Source: a virus
Direction: 5' to 3' (one strand)
Virus record (IMG/VR): IMGVR_UViG_3300045135_000724
Span: 1-32,609 of that record
Length of the DNA stretch: 32,609 nt
The notes below the pieces were generated by a model. The model had not been told where the DNA came from. It saw only the letters and a program-made list of their open reading frames with translations, and did no database searches. The position numbers were made by a program, and so were the translations under genes. Below, piece after piece: positions 25,177-32,609 of this stretch (position 1 is its first letter; each line of letters begins with the position of its first letter).

Positions 25177-27903
25177 TTAAATAATGTTTACTATGTTTTT
25201 CTTTGTTATATTCTTATTACCATTTAAGTCAGTCAATTCTAACTCAACAGTGTAATATCCTTTGTCTTTAAATAAGTAGGTCATCCACTTATTATCATAA
25301 TATATATCCTCTTTTTCTAGAGTATTATTTATTAACCTCCATTTATGTGAAATCACACCTGGCATATTCGTGTTATCGTACGAAAGTGTAAGGTGGTTTA
25401 ACTTGTGAAGGTTTTCAAGTTCTCTAATTATATATGTATCTTCGAAAGATGGGTTATAGCTGGTAAAGTGAATTTCATTAGAAATTGTACCGCCTAGAGG
25501 ATTTGCAAAACCAACTTGAATGTAATCATAATTTCTAGAAGGCTCTTCAGCAACTGCTAGAATATGGAAACATTCATCAGTGCCCTGCGGCCCTGTTCCA
25601 GTATTTGGGTCGTTGTCAGAATCTACAAATAATGGGTTGTAGTTAAACTTAGACAAGATAGGATATTGTACCGGATCTAAATTATTTAACTCATCTGCAA
25701 TCGCATCCCATGCAGCTAGATCAAATGAATCAACAGGATACGCAGATGTAATAGTATACTCATCTGTAATAATAGCATTACCCTGCTGTTGTGTGATTAT
25801 TAATTCAAAACCATTTTGGTGACTATTAGAAACTAATAAATCCATTTTAAAAGATGAATTAACATCACTACCAACCCTAGTCATATACCAAGATAACTCA
25901 GGACCATCTTCCCATTTATGGTTATTTAATTGACCCCATTGGTATGGACCTGCAGTCTCGTTAAAACCTGACGGTTTAGTAGTATCTAAGAATCTGCGAA
26001 CTGTAGAGAACTCAGCACCATCTTGATCATCATTTACATAGTTAGCACGATCCATCGTTAGATAATATGTGCCGATTACGTCTCCAACGGGTTGTAAGTT
26101 TTCTCTAGACCATTGCCAATCTGAACCTGATTTGCCCCATGCAAACTTGTAGTCTGCCCATGATAATTCTTTAGGAGCAACCTGTGTTAAACCGTAGATC
26201 TCGATATTTTTACTTCTAATGTCTAACCATTCTTTTTTAATCAATGCACTCTTTACATTGTATAAGTCATATAAATTAGCCTCAACAGTATATAAACCCG
26301 TTCTAGGTATAACAACCGGGAATCTATTGTAATCATCCACAGGTCCTCTGAATGAGTCTGTATAGTCTTTACCTCTAATTACCCATTCAATTTCATAAAC
26401 ACCTCTATGCCACCAGTTTTCCCAAGTTAACATGTGATTACCAGTATCTTCGGCATCCATCCATGTAAATTGAGCAGCATCCCAGTTATCATCTAAACCA
26501 TCTACCTTTAATACTACTGGAGCGCCAATAGGAATACCGGCTAATGTGTTGAATGTACTTAAGTCTTTGTCGTAGTATGTAGTATAGAATGCTTCAATAG
26601 AATCTGCTAATTCTGATCTAGTTTGTTTTGTAAGCGCTTCGAAATCTTGACCAAATCCAGTTAATCTGTAATCAACCTGTCTTAGATCTTCAATGTATAT
26701 TGTTCTATCCGCTGGAACTTTAACCGATTCAAACTCCCTACCAGCATCTTGGCTCTTGATAGCATGTTGGTTGTTCCAAACGTTTTGGTTAAATTGTGAG
26801 AAATAATCACCTTCACCCGTAATATCTACAATCTTAGCTTGTAACGGTAAGAAGTTTTTCTGTAACTTTCTCTTTAAACCATATAATTTAATTAAGACTT
26901 CATCTGGTGAAAAATCAAATGCTTCTTCAACTGTTGGAATATCCCATTGATCAACACCGCCATCTGGATTATTGATTCTATAAACTAATGAGAACCTAGA
27001 AGTCTTTTTTTGATTAGAATTAGGTAACTCTAATTTTCTGTTTTTATTTGCTAAGAATCCTGTTTCTAATTGATTAGGAACTGCAATTGCTGTTAATTTA
27101 CCAAAGTTTTCAGATTGCTCGTTAATATTTAACCAGTATTCTTTTAATGTAACATTGTTATAACCAAAGAAATCAATAGCATGTAGTAATGCTTTATATG
27201 TACCGATAAACGGTTTAATCTCTGCTGCTTGTAATAATAATTCTTTACGCTTTTGGTTTAATAAGATAAAGTCAGTGCCTGCTTCTTGAATGTTTGATTC
27301 TTTAAAGATAAAATAATCAATAGCATCTAGATTCATGCCCATGTTTTCTAAAAGAACTGTTAGTCTTTCATCTTCACCTTCAACCTCGCCATATACTTTA
27401 ACTTCTGCAATTTTAGTATTATTAATTGAAATGATTAATGTTCTAACGTGAAAACCTTCAACCTCAGAATTTAAAGTTATTTTACAATCTAACGGAATTG
27501 CCTTTGCATCATTAGTAACAATTTTTAAACCGTCTTGTGTCGTACCTGTTTGATATGAATTATCTAATAATGTTTTTTCTTGAAATTTATCAATAGTAAC
27601 ATGCGGAATACCCGCTAATAATTCAGAGCTATATAAGTAAATATCTTCAGAAGTACCGTAACCACCCTGAAATTCAAATTTCATTTTAGTAATGCCTTGA
27701 GTTTCTGAAACAGGGGTTACAAATAATGGTTGACCTAAATCACCTTGAGTTTCTTCTAAAATATAAATTGTAGAAGTTTCATATAAACCAGTAGATACTA
27801 TAGGTAAATAGATATTACCTTGGTAATAACCTAGGTCATTATTGAACTCAAAGTTTAATTGGTTCGAATCACTATCAAAAAATCTTAAGTTATCGTATGC
27901 CAT
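25177..27903 (-). CDS. Baseplate wedge protein, gp7 / tail protein I-like, with PKD-like end
   Basis: gp7 links gp6 and the baseplate hub-facing core in T4; in simple tails the short protein I plays this part. The 908 residues contain KPFIGTYKALLHAIDFFGYN (230-249) and VTLKEYW, the pattern typical of tail protein I (a Gly-Thr followed by an alanine-rich helix and then a Trp-bearing strand). The preceding IQEAGTDFILLNQKRKELL fits too. The C-terminus (~840-908) is a PKD-like beta domain ending GYYTVELELTDLNGNKNITKKN, and a similar block (RTGLYTVEANLYDLYNVKSA) lies around 535-555. Length is close to T4 gp7 (1032). Order after gp6 agrees with T4, except that an 89-residue gene intervenes with TAATG junctions. 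Confidence 0.6.
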   Translation of the reverse strand: MAYDNLRFFDSDSNQLNFEFNNDLGYYQGNIYLPIVSTGLYETSTIYILEETQGDLGQPLFVTPVSETQGITKMKFEFQGGYGTSEDIYLYSSELLAGIPHVTIDKFQEKTLLDNSYQTGTTQDGLKIVTNDAKAIPLDCKITLNSEVEGFHVRTLIISINNTKIAEVKVYGEVEGEDERLTVLLENMGMNLDAIDYFIFKESNIQEAGTDFILLNQKRKELLLQAAEIKPFIGTYKALLHAIDFFGYNNVTLKEYWLNINEQSENFGKLTAIAVPNQLETGFLANKNRKLELPNSNQKKTSRFSLVYRINNPDGGVDQWDIPTVEEAFDFSPDEVLIKLYGLKRKLQKNFLPLQAKIVDITGEGDYFSQFNQNVWNNQHAIKSQDAGREFESVKVPADRTIYIEDLRQVDYRLTGFGQDFEALTKQTRSELADSIEAFYTTYYDKDLSTFNTLAGIPIGAPVVLKVDGLDDNWDAAQFTWMDAEDTGNHMLTWENWWHRGVYEIEWVIRGKDYTDSFRGPVDDYNRFPVVIPRTGLYTVEANLYDLYNVKSALIKKEWLDIRSKNIEIYGLTQVAPKELSWADYKFAWGKSGSDWQWSRENLQPVGDVIGTYYLTMDRANYVNDDQDGAEFSTVRRFLDTTKPSGFNETAGPYQWGQLNNHKWEDGPELSWYMTRVGSDVNSSFKMDLLVSNSHQNGFELIITQQQGNAIITDEYTITSAYPVDSFDLAAWDAIADELNNLDPVQYPILSKFNYNPLFVDSDNDPNTGTGPQGTDECFHILAVAEEPSRNYDYIQVGFANPLGGTISNEIHFTSYNPSFEDTYIIRELENLHKLNHLTLSYDNTNMPGVISHKWRLINNTLEKEDIYYDNKWMTYLFKDKGYYTVELELTDLNGNKNITKKNIVNII

Positions 27904-28172
27904 TATTTAGTTCTTGTATCGTCCTTTCTAGTAGTATATGATTTATACTTTTTTAAAAATGCAACAGAATCAATAAGATCTGCTAGCACATGTTGCACCA
28001 TAATTACAAAGTCATTCATCTGTGGGTTTCTGTAAATATATGGTGAGATTGAATTACGTAAAACATTCTCACGATATTTATTGCCCTCATTTTTGCGGTC
28101 ATCTACAGCTTGACGTTTTACATCATATAGTCTAACCTGTCTTGACTTAAATAAATTCTTTAAGTTTGCCAT
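27903..28172 (-). CDS. Small basic protein between gp6 and the gp7-like gene
   Basis: An 89-residue, mostly basic and helical protein of unknown function. The N-terminal half is rich in Lys/Arg (NLFKSRQVRLYDVKRQAVDD, ~6-25). The centre is IYRNPQMNDFVIMVQHVLADLIDSVAFLKKY (~46-76), a hydrophobic helix that looks like a protein-contact surface rather than a membrane span. It shares TAATG-type one-base overlaps with both neighbours, so it is part of the wedge gene series and likely a small wedge or assembly factor. T4 gp53 is a small wedge protein but longer (196), and I see no likeness. Confidence 0.6.
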   Translation of the reverse strand: MANLKNLFKSRQVRLYDVKRQAVDDRKNEGNKYRENVLRNSISPYIYRNPQMNDFVIMVQHVLADLIDSVAFLKKYKSYTTRKDDTRTK

Positions 28173-29992
28173 TATAGCGCTTTTCTATTTTTAGCTTGAA
28201 TTTTTGTGAATACTGTGTTAGGAACTGCAGGTTCATCAAAGTAAATTGAAAGTGCAGCCATTTCACCTAATTTAGCATCATCTAAAACTTCAGCATTATC
28301 TCTATCATGCCAGCCACCTCTAAATAATGCAACTTCTTCACGCTCTAAAATAATATCACCGAACGAATCTAGATTGATTACATTTTCAGGAAGTGCAGCA
28401 CCCGGTTCAAAGTTAACTTTTCTCTCAGTTATGTTTCTTTTAAAGAATACATATTTTTGCTTGCCGTTGCCAATGTCTTCAAGAACCGGTGTTGATGGAG
28501 TTACTGTAACAGTTTTAGATATGTAATAACCGTTTCTACGAGCATCTTCTTCTACTTTAGATACAAACCTTACGTTTACAGAATCAATACCCTCAATAGC
28601 TTCTAAAAGAGCGATGATATCTGATTTAGGTAAACGGTCTCTTCTTGTAATATTCATTAAATATTCTGAAATCCTTGCTCTAATTTCAGAGTATAATGTT
28701 TGTTTGCTATAACCTTCAAAATATCTAACCTTCACATCCATTCTAAAATATTGAACCTGTGGATCAACTATTTTAACTTCAGTAGTTACCATTTGTTGGC
28801 CTGAATTTTCTAATAAAGATAAGATACCTAATTTTTCTTCGTTAGAGAAAAAGAACTCATCTAATTCTAAATTAAAATAATCTTTATTATTAGTTAATTT
28901 TCTTTTTGCATCTGGTAACATGAATAAGTAAATCACATTATCATCATCAATATAACCATCATCTGTTGTGTTATAAGCATCTAAATATGAGAACATACCG
29001 TATCTTGAAAGGAAGTGCTCATAGTTGTTCGGTGTAGCTAATACGAATGAATGTGATTGTAATGGTGCAATAAGCTTAGTTAACTCAGTTGACTCTGGAT
29101 TAGCACCCATTCTTGGCGCAACTGTAAATGATGCTTCTAGTAATTCATTTAAGTCATATTCAGATCCTAGCGGATCAAATCCTAAAGTTTGGAATAAGAA
29201 TGTTAAATCTTTAGAACCTGTTAAATTACCTAAAGCACCTTCGTGCAATAAGTATTCAATTTCGATTGAAGCCCCAGATCGTGGAACCATACCAAACGAA
29301 TCATTACCAAAATAAACATCTAATCCACCAGAAATACCTGTCTTAACTAAATAACCTTTAGTATCTGCTTTCATATCATATAAAGAATCATACTTAGTCC
29401 ATAATTCACTGTTTACATAAACTCTAACATGATTATGATCAGTCATACCTTTAATTTGAATATTAAATGACTGTAAAGCCTCTCCAGTACCTGTAACTGT
29501 TTGTGATTCTAACTTACCCTGTACTACAGGGATATAAATGTATTCTGCATTTGACTTTTCGATTCTAAATAATTCATTGTTAGTTCTTAAGATATATTCT
29601 AGGCCGTTAGTATTTGACTTAATTACCGTGTTTCTTGGAAAAGAAATTGAATCACCACCGATTTCATTAAATGCAGTTACATTTAGTCTTAGTTTAATTT
29701 CACCATTTGCAGATGAACCTCTAAATGCATCATGCCCTGCAAGTCTAGATAAACCATAAATAGACTCAGGTTGTTGAGCTGTTAAAATGTTTTGTTCAAC
29801 TGTAGCGTTTTCAATATAATAGAAGATCATCTTTGTAATTTCAGAAAGAACTTCTAAGATCTGTGAAAACGGCGATGCAGTTGTAAATAATTCACTTGTT
29901 CTGCCATATAAACGAGCAATGTACGACCTAGTGTCGTCTAACATCTCATTAGCTTTAACTCTTGTAGCAGATAAAAATTTAAATTCGGCCAT
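28172..29992 (-). CDS. 6: Baseplate wedge protein gp6-like (Baseplate_J)
   Basis: gp6 dimers form the inner ring that holds the wedges together and drives baseplate opening. The 606-residue protein (T4: 660) begins with a helical region, SPFSQILEVLSEITKMIFYYIENATVEQNI (~40-69), followed by ESIYGLSRLAGHDAFRGSSANGEI (~75-98), the typical gpJ/gp6 start. A beta domain with NTVIKSNTNGLEYILRTNNE fits the Baseplate_J core. The C-terminal half has the repeated alpha/beta fold (VKIVDPQVQYFRMDVKVRYFEGYSK, TRRDRLPKSDIIALLEAIEGIDSVNV), as in J proteins. It lies 16 bases after gp25, the same neighbours as in simple contractile tails. The call is strong on order and motifs together. Confidence 0.85.
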   Translation of the reverse strand: MAEFKFLSATRVKANEMLDDTRSYIARLYGRTSELFTTASPFSQILEVLSEITKMIFYYIENATVEQNILTAQQPESIYGLSRLAGHDAFRGSSANGEIKLRLNVTAFNEIGGDSISFPRNTVIKSNTNGLEYILRTNNELFRIEKSNAEYIYIPVVQGKLESQTVTGTGEALQSFNIQIKGMTDHNHVRVYVNSELWTKYDSLYDMKADTKGYLVKTGISGGLDVYFGNDSFGMVPRSGASIEIEYLLHEGALGNLTGSKDLTFLFQTLGFDPLGSEYDLNELLEASFTVAPRMGANPESTELTKLIAPLQSHSFVLATPNNYEHFLSRYGMFSYLDAYNTTDDGYIDDDNVIYLFMLPDAKRKLTNNKDYFNLELDEFFFSNEEKLGILSLLENSGQQMVTTEVKIVDPQVQYFRMDVKVRYFEGYSKQTLYSEIRARISEYLMNITRRDRLPKSDIIALLEAIEGIDSVNVRFVSKVEEDARRNGYYISKTVTVTPSTPVLEDIGNGKQKYVFFKRNITERKVNFEPGAALPENVINLDSFGDIILEREEVALFRGGWHDRDNAEVLDDAKLGEMAALSIYFDEPAVPNTVFTKIQAKNRKAL

Positions 29993-30008
29993 TGTTTTAT
30001 TTTAATTT

Positions 30009-30362
30009 TTATACGTAAACACCTAATTGATATTTAGAATCAACTGTAATGTCAACAAATATAATATGTCTATCAACCTCATCCGCTGTTTCAATGTTAA
30101 CAGAAACTGGATATTTTCTAGATAGCGGTACATATCTTTTAATTTGACGATCTATTGCATTTTTTAATAGATAATCATTATATCTTAATTCATATACGTA
30201 ATCTTCTAGGTTACAACCAAAATCAGGGTTGCCTAAAACAGAACCCTTTGTTGTAAACAAAATAGTCTCTAGCTGTGTTAACAACATAGAGATATCATCA
30301 TCTTGCTGGAGCTTAGATGGCTTAAAATTAGGGTCTACTAAAGATCTTACGTAAAATTCCAT
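30009..30362 (-). CDS. 25: Baseplate wedge protein gp25 (GPW/gp25 family)
   Basis: gp25 is the conserved small wedge protein that seeds sheath assembly at the baseplate; the old name lysozyme-like reflects the fold and does not imply activity. Here 117 residues (T4: 132) carry the family core: ISMLLTQLETILFTTKGSVLGNPDFGCNLEDYVYEL (~24-59), with the diagnostic run of TKG, NPDFG and LEDYVYE, then a helix (LLKNAIDRQIKRYVPL) and strands VSVNIETADEVDRHIIFVDITV. The gene starts 16 bases after the 276-residue gene and ends 16 bases before gp6, the gp25-gp6 order found in most contractile tails. Confidence 0.92.
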   Translation of the reverse strand: MEFYVRSLVDPNFKPSKLQQDDDISMLLTQLETILFTTKGSVLGNPDFGCNLEDYVYELRYNDYLLKNAIDRQIKRYVPLSRKYPVSVNIETADEVDRHIIFVDITVDSKYQLGVYV

Positions 30363-30378
30363 ATAACTATATATTTAC

Positions 30379-31209
30379 TTATGAATGCATCATCCAGTCT
30401 GTGCCTTCATCAGATTTAATTTCTTCAATTACAGCTTCTAATTCAGATTCACCCATACCCTGTACGGCATCTGGATTAATTTGAATGTTACCTGGTAAAT
30501 TATAACCGAATATTGAAAGCTTCTGACCTAAAGAAACTTTGATCTTAGCTGAACAGTATCTAAAGAATGCTTCATCCTGGAATAATGCACATTCTGGAAC
30601 TGTCTCGTAAATTTCTAAGACAATGTCTTTCTTAGGTGTTTCACCAGTAAACTTTAATTCATGTGTTAACTGATTGTAGTGGTAGCTGATTGGATTTTGA
30701 ATGATCTGACGAGCTAGATCATAAAACTTTTCTTGTACAACATACATTTGTAGGTTTTCTGCAGCTGCCGCTGTATGTGTACCCGAATACATGTTATTCA
30801 TTAATATTCTTTCGTAAGAGAAATCACCTTGTGTAAAGTTAATATCATTTGTTGCGCCCCATCTTGAACCAGTTTCAAAAACACCGTAAACAGAGTAAAT
30901 CTCGTTACCACCTGTAACTGGATCCATCCCTGGAAGTGTAAATGATCTGTTAGCTTTAAAATATGCAGTATCAAACATAGCCGCTGGTAAAACAGCGAAC
31001 GATTCTTTCATTGCATACTCGTAATTCTTATAGAACCATTTCTTAGCTCTTTTAATAATATTTAAAACTTCTTTCTTTGGTAAGTTCATTGGAATCATAC
31101 AAGAACCTGTAACATCATCAGCTAATTCCGTCACAAATTCGTTAAGACACTCTGAACTAAATTGAGGATCTTGTGCCCAATCATCATTACCTACAAAAAT
31201 ATTGCTCAT
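30379..31209 (-). CDS. Virion structural protein of neck/adaptor style (276 residues)
   Basis: I cannot name it with certainty. The N-terminal SNIFVGNDDWAQDPQFSSE is followed by MIPMNLPKKEVLNIIKRAKKWFYKNYEYAMKESFAVLP (~38-75). This helix pattern (Pro, then a helix with aromatic pairs WFY.NYE.A..E) recurs in small structural proteins near the neck or tail completion genes of many phages. The middle is beta-rich (FTLPGMDPVTGGNEIYSVYGVF), then an alanine stretch (THTAAAAENLQMYVVQEKFYDLA) and a second alpha/beta part (DIVLEIYETVPECALFQDEAFFRYCSAKIK). It lies between the amidoligase gene and gp25. It may be a neck, tail-terminator or adaptor protein. Confidence 0.5.
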   Translation of the reverse strand: MSNIFVGNDDWAQDPQFSSECLNEFVTELADDVTGSCMIPMNLPKKEVLNIIKRAKKWFYKNYEYAMKESFAVLPAAMFDTAYFKANRSFTLPGMDPVTGGNEIYSVYGVFETGSRWGATNDINFTQGDFSYERILMNNMYSGTHTAAAAENLQMYVVQEKFYDLARQIIQNPISYHYNQLTHELKFTGETPKKDIVLEIYETVPECALFQDEAFFRYCSAKIKVSLGQKLSIFGYNLPGNIQINPDAVQGMGESELEAVIEEIKSDEGTDWMMHS

Positions 31210-31225
31210 CTTTATATTTTATTTT

Positions 31226-32521
31226 TTAAACTTCTTTGTATAACACTTTTTCAACATTATCGTCGAATTGTGCCTTTCTTTTATCGTAGCGACCTTCTCT
31301 AAAGATTCCACCTTTCATGTTACCTTTTAAAATACCGTCCCCATAAATATAACAATCTCTTAAGTGACAGCTTTCGTGTACATAAGAGCTTTTAACTTTA
31401 GATGAATTAATCTGACAAGACCTATAAAAATTACATTCATTAATGTCTGAGCCATTTACATCACATCTAAAGAAGTCACAATATGTAAATTCACCCCTAA
31501 CAGAGCAATTTACAAAATCATAACCAATAAGATCTACACAGTACATTAATGAACCATCGTTAACCTGAACTTTACCAGTATCTGAATCATAGTTAATATG
31601 GCCTTTAGTTATTTGGCCATGCGTAAACAACTTCATTACTTGTTCTCTAACGTTTGCCCAGTAAATATCAATAATCCTTGGATCGTCTTTTAAATCAACT
31701 GTAAATTGAATGTCTTTCCAACCTTTAGAGATATTTCTCCAGTCTTGTCTTGAATCAATAATTCTTTGATTATCTGCAAGAATTCTTTTAAGCTCAATTG
31801 CATTAAGCTGTGTAAATTGTGTAGATTCAGTTGATTTCCATAATTGAACTAAAAACTGATCTAGCATGTGTAAGATTGTAGTTGTTTTCTTTTCCCAATC
31901 TTTACCACCTAGATATCTAAACTCTAGGTAATTTTTATGGCGCTTCTCAAAGTTAATGCCATAATACTTAGAATCAGGGTACATAAAGTTCTTTTCATTA
32001 ATTGTTTTACCATCAAAGAAATAAGTATCTTTATTTGGTAAAATAAACTTAATAGACTTTGCATAAGCAGATCCTTCTCTTTGTGGAAATAGCTTATAAA
32101 CCTGATCTTCTTTAAAATCTAAAATGAATTTAAGAACGTTCATTTTAGAAATACGGTACTTATCACCGATTTTGTCTTTGTCGAATGAAAGATTTAAGTG
32201 GATTGATGCTCTATCATTTGTATAACCATTTTCTTGAATCCACTGACAAACTTTAATAATCATTAGCCTTGCACTATAATATGGTTGTGCACCTGTAACT
32301 AATTCCATAAGACCTGCACCACCAGACATATCTGGTTCGATCTTAAATTCATCTGCCGTGACCTCAAAGTCAGAGTGTGCTTTTGTTTCTACTCTAATTT
32401 TTTTGTCTAGAAGTTTGGCCAACTGTTTGCTGGTTTCTTCAATAGGTAAATTAGAGAAGAACTCAAACTCTACACCTACTAGAGCGTTCTTCAGTATTTC
32501 TGAATCATTAAATGTATTCAT
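31226..32521 (-). CDS. Amidoligase-like enzyme with pentapeptide-like C-terminal repeats
   Basis: Amidoligases of the glutamine-synthetase-like fold use ATP to join a carboxylate to an amine, often on peptides or proteins. The N-terminal ~215 residues show the superfamily signature: GVEFEFF (16-22), KIEPDMSGGAGLMELVTG (60-77) with acidic metal/ATP residues, RASIHLNLSF (104-113) and NYLEFRYLGGKDW (197-209). The middle (~215-320) is helical. The C-terminus (325-412) is a cysteine-rich repeat of about five-residue steps: DFVNC, TYCDFFRC, NECNFYRSC, SSYVHESCHLRDC. This resembles pentapeptide repeats that form a right-handed beta-helix. The gene leads the structural block, ending 16 bases before the next gene. 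Activity, substrate and target are unknown; the family call rests on motifs alone. Confidence 0.7.
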   Translation of the reverse strand: MNTFNDSEILKNALVGVEFEFFSNLPIEETSKQLAKLLDKKIRVETKAHSDFEVTADEFKIEPDMSGGAGLMELVTGAQPYYSARLMIIKVCQWIQENGYTNDRASIHLNLSFDKDKIGDKYRISKMNVLKFILDFKEDQVYKLFPQREGSAYAKSIKFILPNKDTYFFDGKTINEKNFMYPDSKYYGINFEKRHKNYLEFRYLGGKDWEKKTTTILHMLDQFLVQLWKSTESTQFTQLNAIELKRILADNQRIIDSRQDWRNISKGWKDIQFTVDLKDDPRIIDIYWANVREQVMKLFTHGQITKGHINYDSDTGKVQVNDGSLMYCVDLIGYDFVNCSVRGEFTYCDFFRCDVNGSDINECNFYRSCQINSSKVKSSYVHESCHLRDCYIYGDGILKGNMKGGIFREGRYDKRKAQFDDNVEKVLYKEV

Positions 32522-32609
32522 TCGCGAATGTATATAAAACTTAAGTTAGTTTATATATTCATCTCATATTAAGATATTATTTGTAATATAATTGCCTAAA
32601 TATTTTTTT
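32522..32609. other. A/T-rich gap at the right edge, no gene seen
   Basis: Eighty-eight bases precede the amidoligase ATG. They contain no complete gene. An open frame reaching a TAA at 32577-32579 could be the end of a gene outside the window, but only ten codons are visible. No clear promoter match is present; a TATATAAAC run around 32550 is only near the T4 late box. Confidence 0.4.

Noticed and set aside
32577-32609. Possible C-terminal end of an upstream gene
   Set aside because: Only ten codons before TAA are visible, too few to support a gene.
1-32609. CRISPR arrays, tRNA genes, insertion sequences, attachment sites and rho-independent terminators
   Set aside because: I saw no spaced direct repeats, cloverleaf signatures, transposase motifs or terminal inverted repeats. 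No GC-rich stem with a T-run stands out in the short gaps. Weak hairpins cannot be excluded by eye.

Overview
The window is part of the genome of a tailed phage with a contractile tail, of the broad T4-like type. Every gene I can support lies on the minus strand, so transcription runs from about 32.5 kb down to 1. Recognisable T4-type proteins are a UvsW-like helicase (cut by the left edge), UvsY, primase gp61, the single-stranded DNA binding protein gp32, a tail-tube-fold protein, gp25, gp6 and a gp7-like wedge protein. The DNA is visibly AT-rich. None of the starts I examined has a convincing Shine-Dalgarno sequence; leaders are A/T-rich instead. Together with the style of the fibre tips and of a 270-residue membrane protein, this suggests a host in the Bacteroidota (for example a marine flavobacterium). 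The host call is inference; no host gene is present.

Layout in transcription order. (1) 32.5-31.2 kb: an amidoligase-like enzyme (GS/ATP-grasp-type ligase superfamily) with a cysteine-rich pentapeptide-like C-terminus. (2) 31.2-25.2 kb: a 276-residue structural protein of neck/adaptor style, gp25, gp6, a small basic protein and a 908-residue gp7-like protein. (3) 25.2-14.6 kb: a small fibre-like protein and three large proteins (651, 1200 and 1447 residues), probably baseplate or peripheral tail parts. (4) 14.6-10.2 kb: two fibres of shared design, with an N-terminal NYNF motif, a collagen-like stem of exactly 12 triplets, a tail-collar domain and divergent tips. (5) 10.2-6.4 kb: a spanin-like membrane protein, a 685-residue structural protein, a tail-tube-fold protein and a glycine-zipper protein. 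(6) 6.4-3.5 kb: a RuvC-fold resolvase, an alpha-helical protein coupled to a radical SAM/SPASM enzyme, and a 59-residue protein. (7) 3.5 kb-1: the gp32 promoter and leader, gp32, gp61 primase, a 71-residue protein, UvsY and UvsW, a replication/recombination block.

Genes are packed tightly, with many stop/start overlaps (TAATG, ATGA), so each block probably works as one or a few operons. The least expected parts are the amidoligase/pentapeptide fusion ahead of the baseplate genes and the radical SAM/SPASM pair between tail and replication genes. Both families modify peptides or proteins in other settings, and neither is part of the T4 assembly plan. Other points of note are a gene 32 leader with TTAAA repeats like the T4 autogenous operator, loss of the gp32 zinc ligands, and a UvsW start that needs TTG or a one-base correction.
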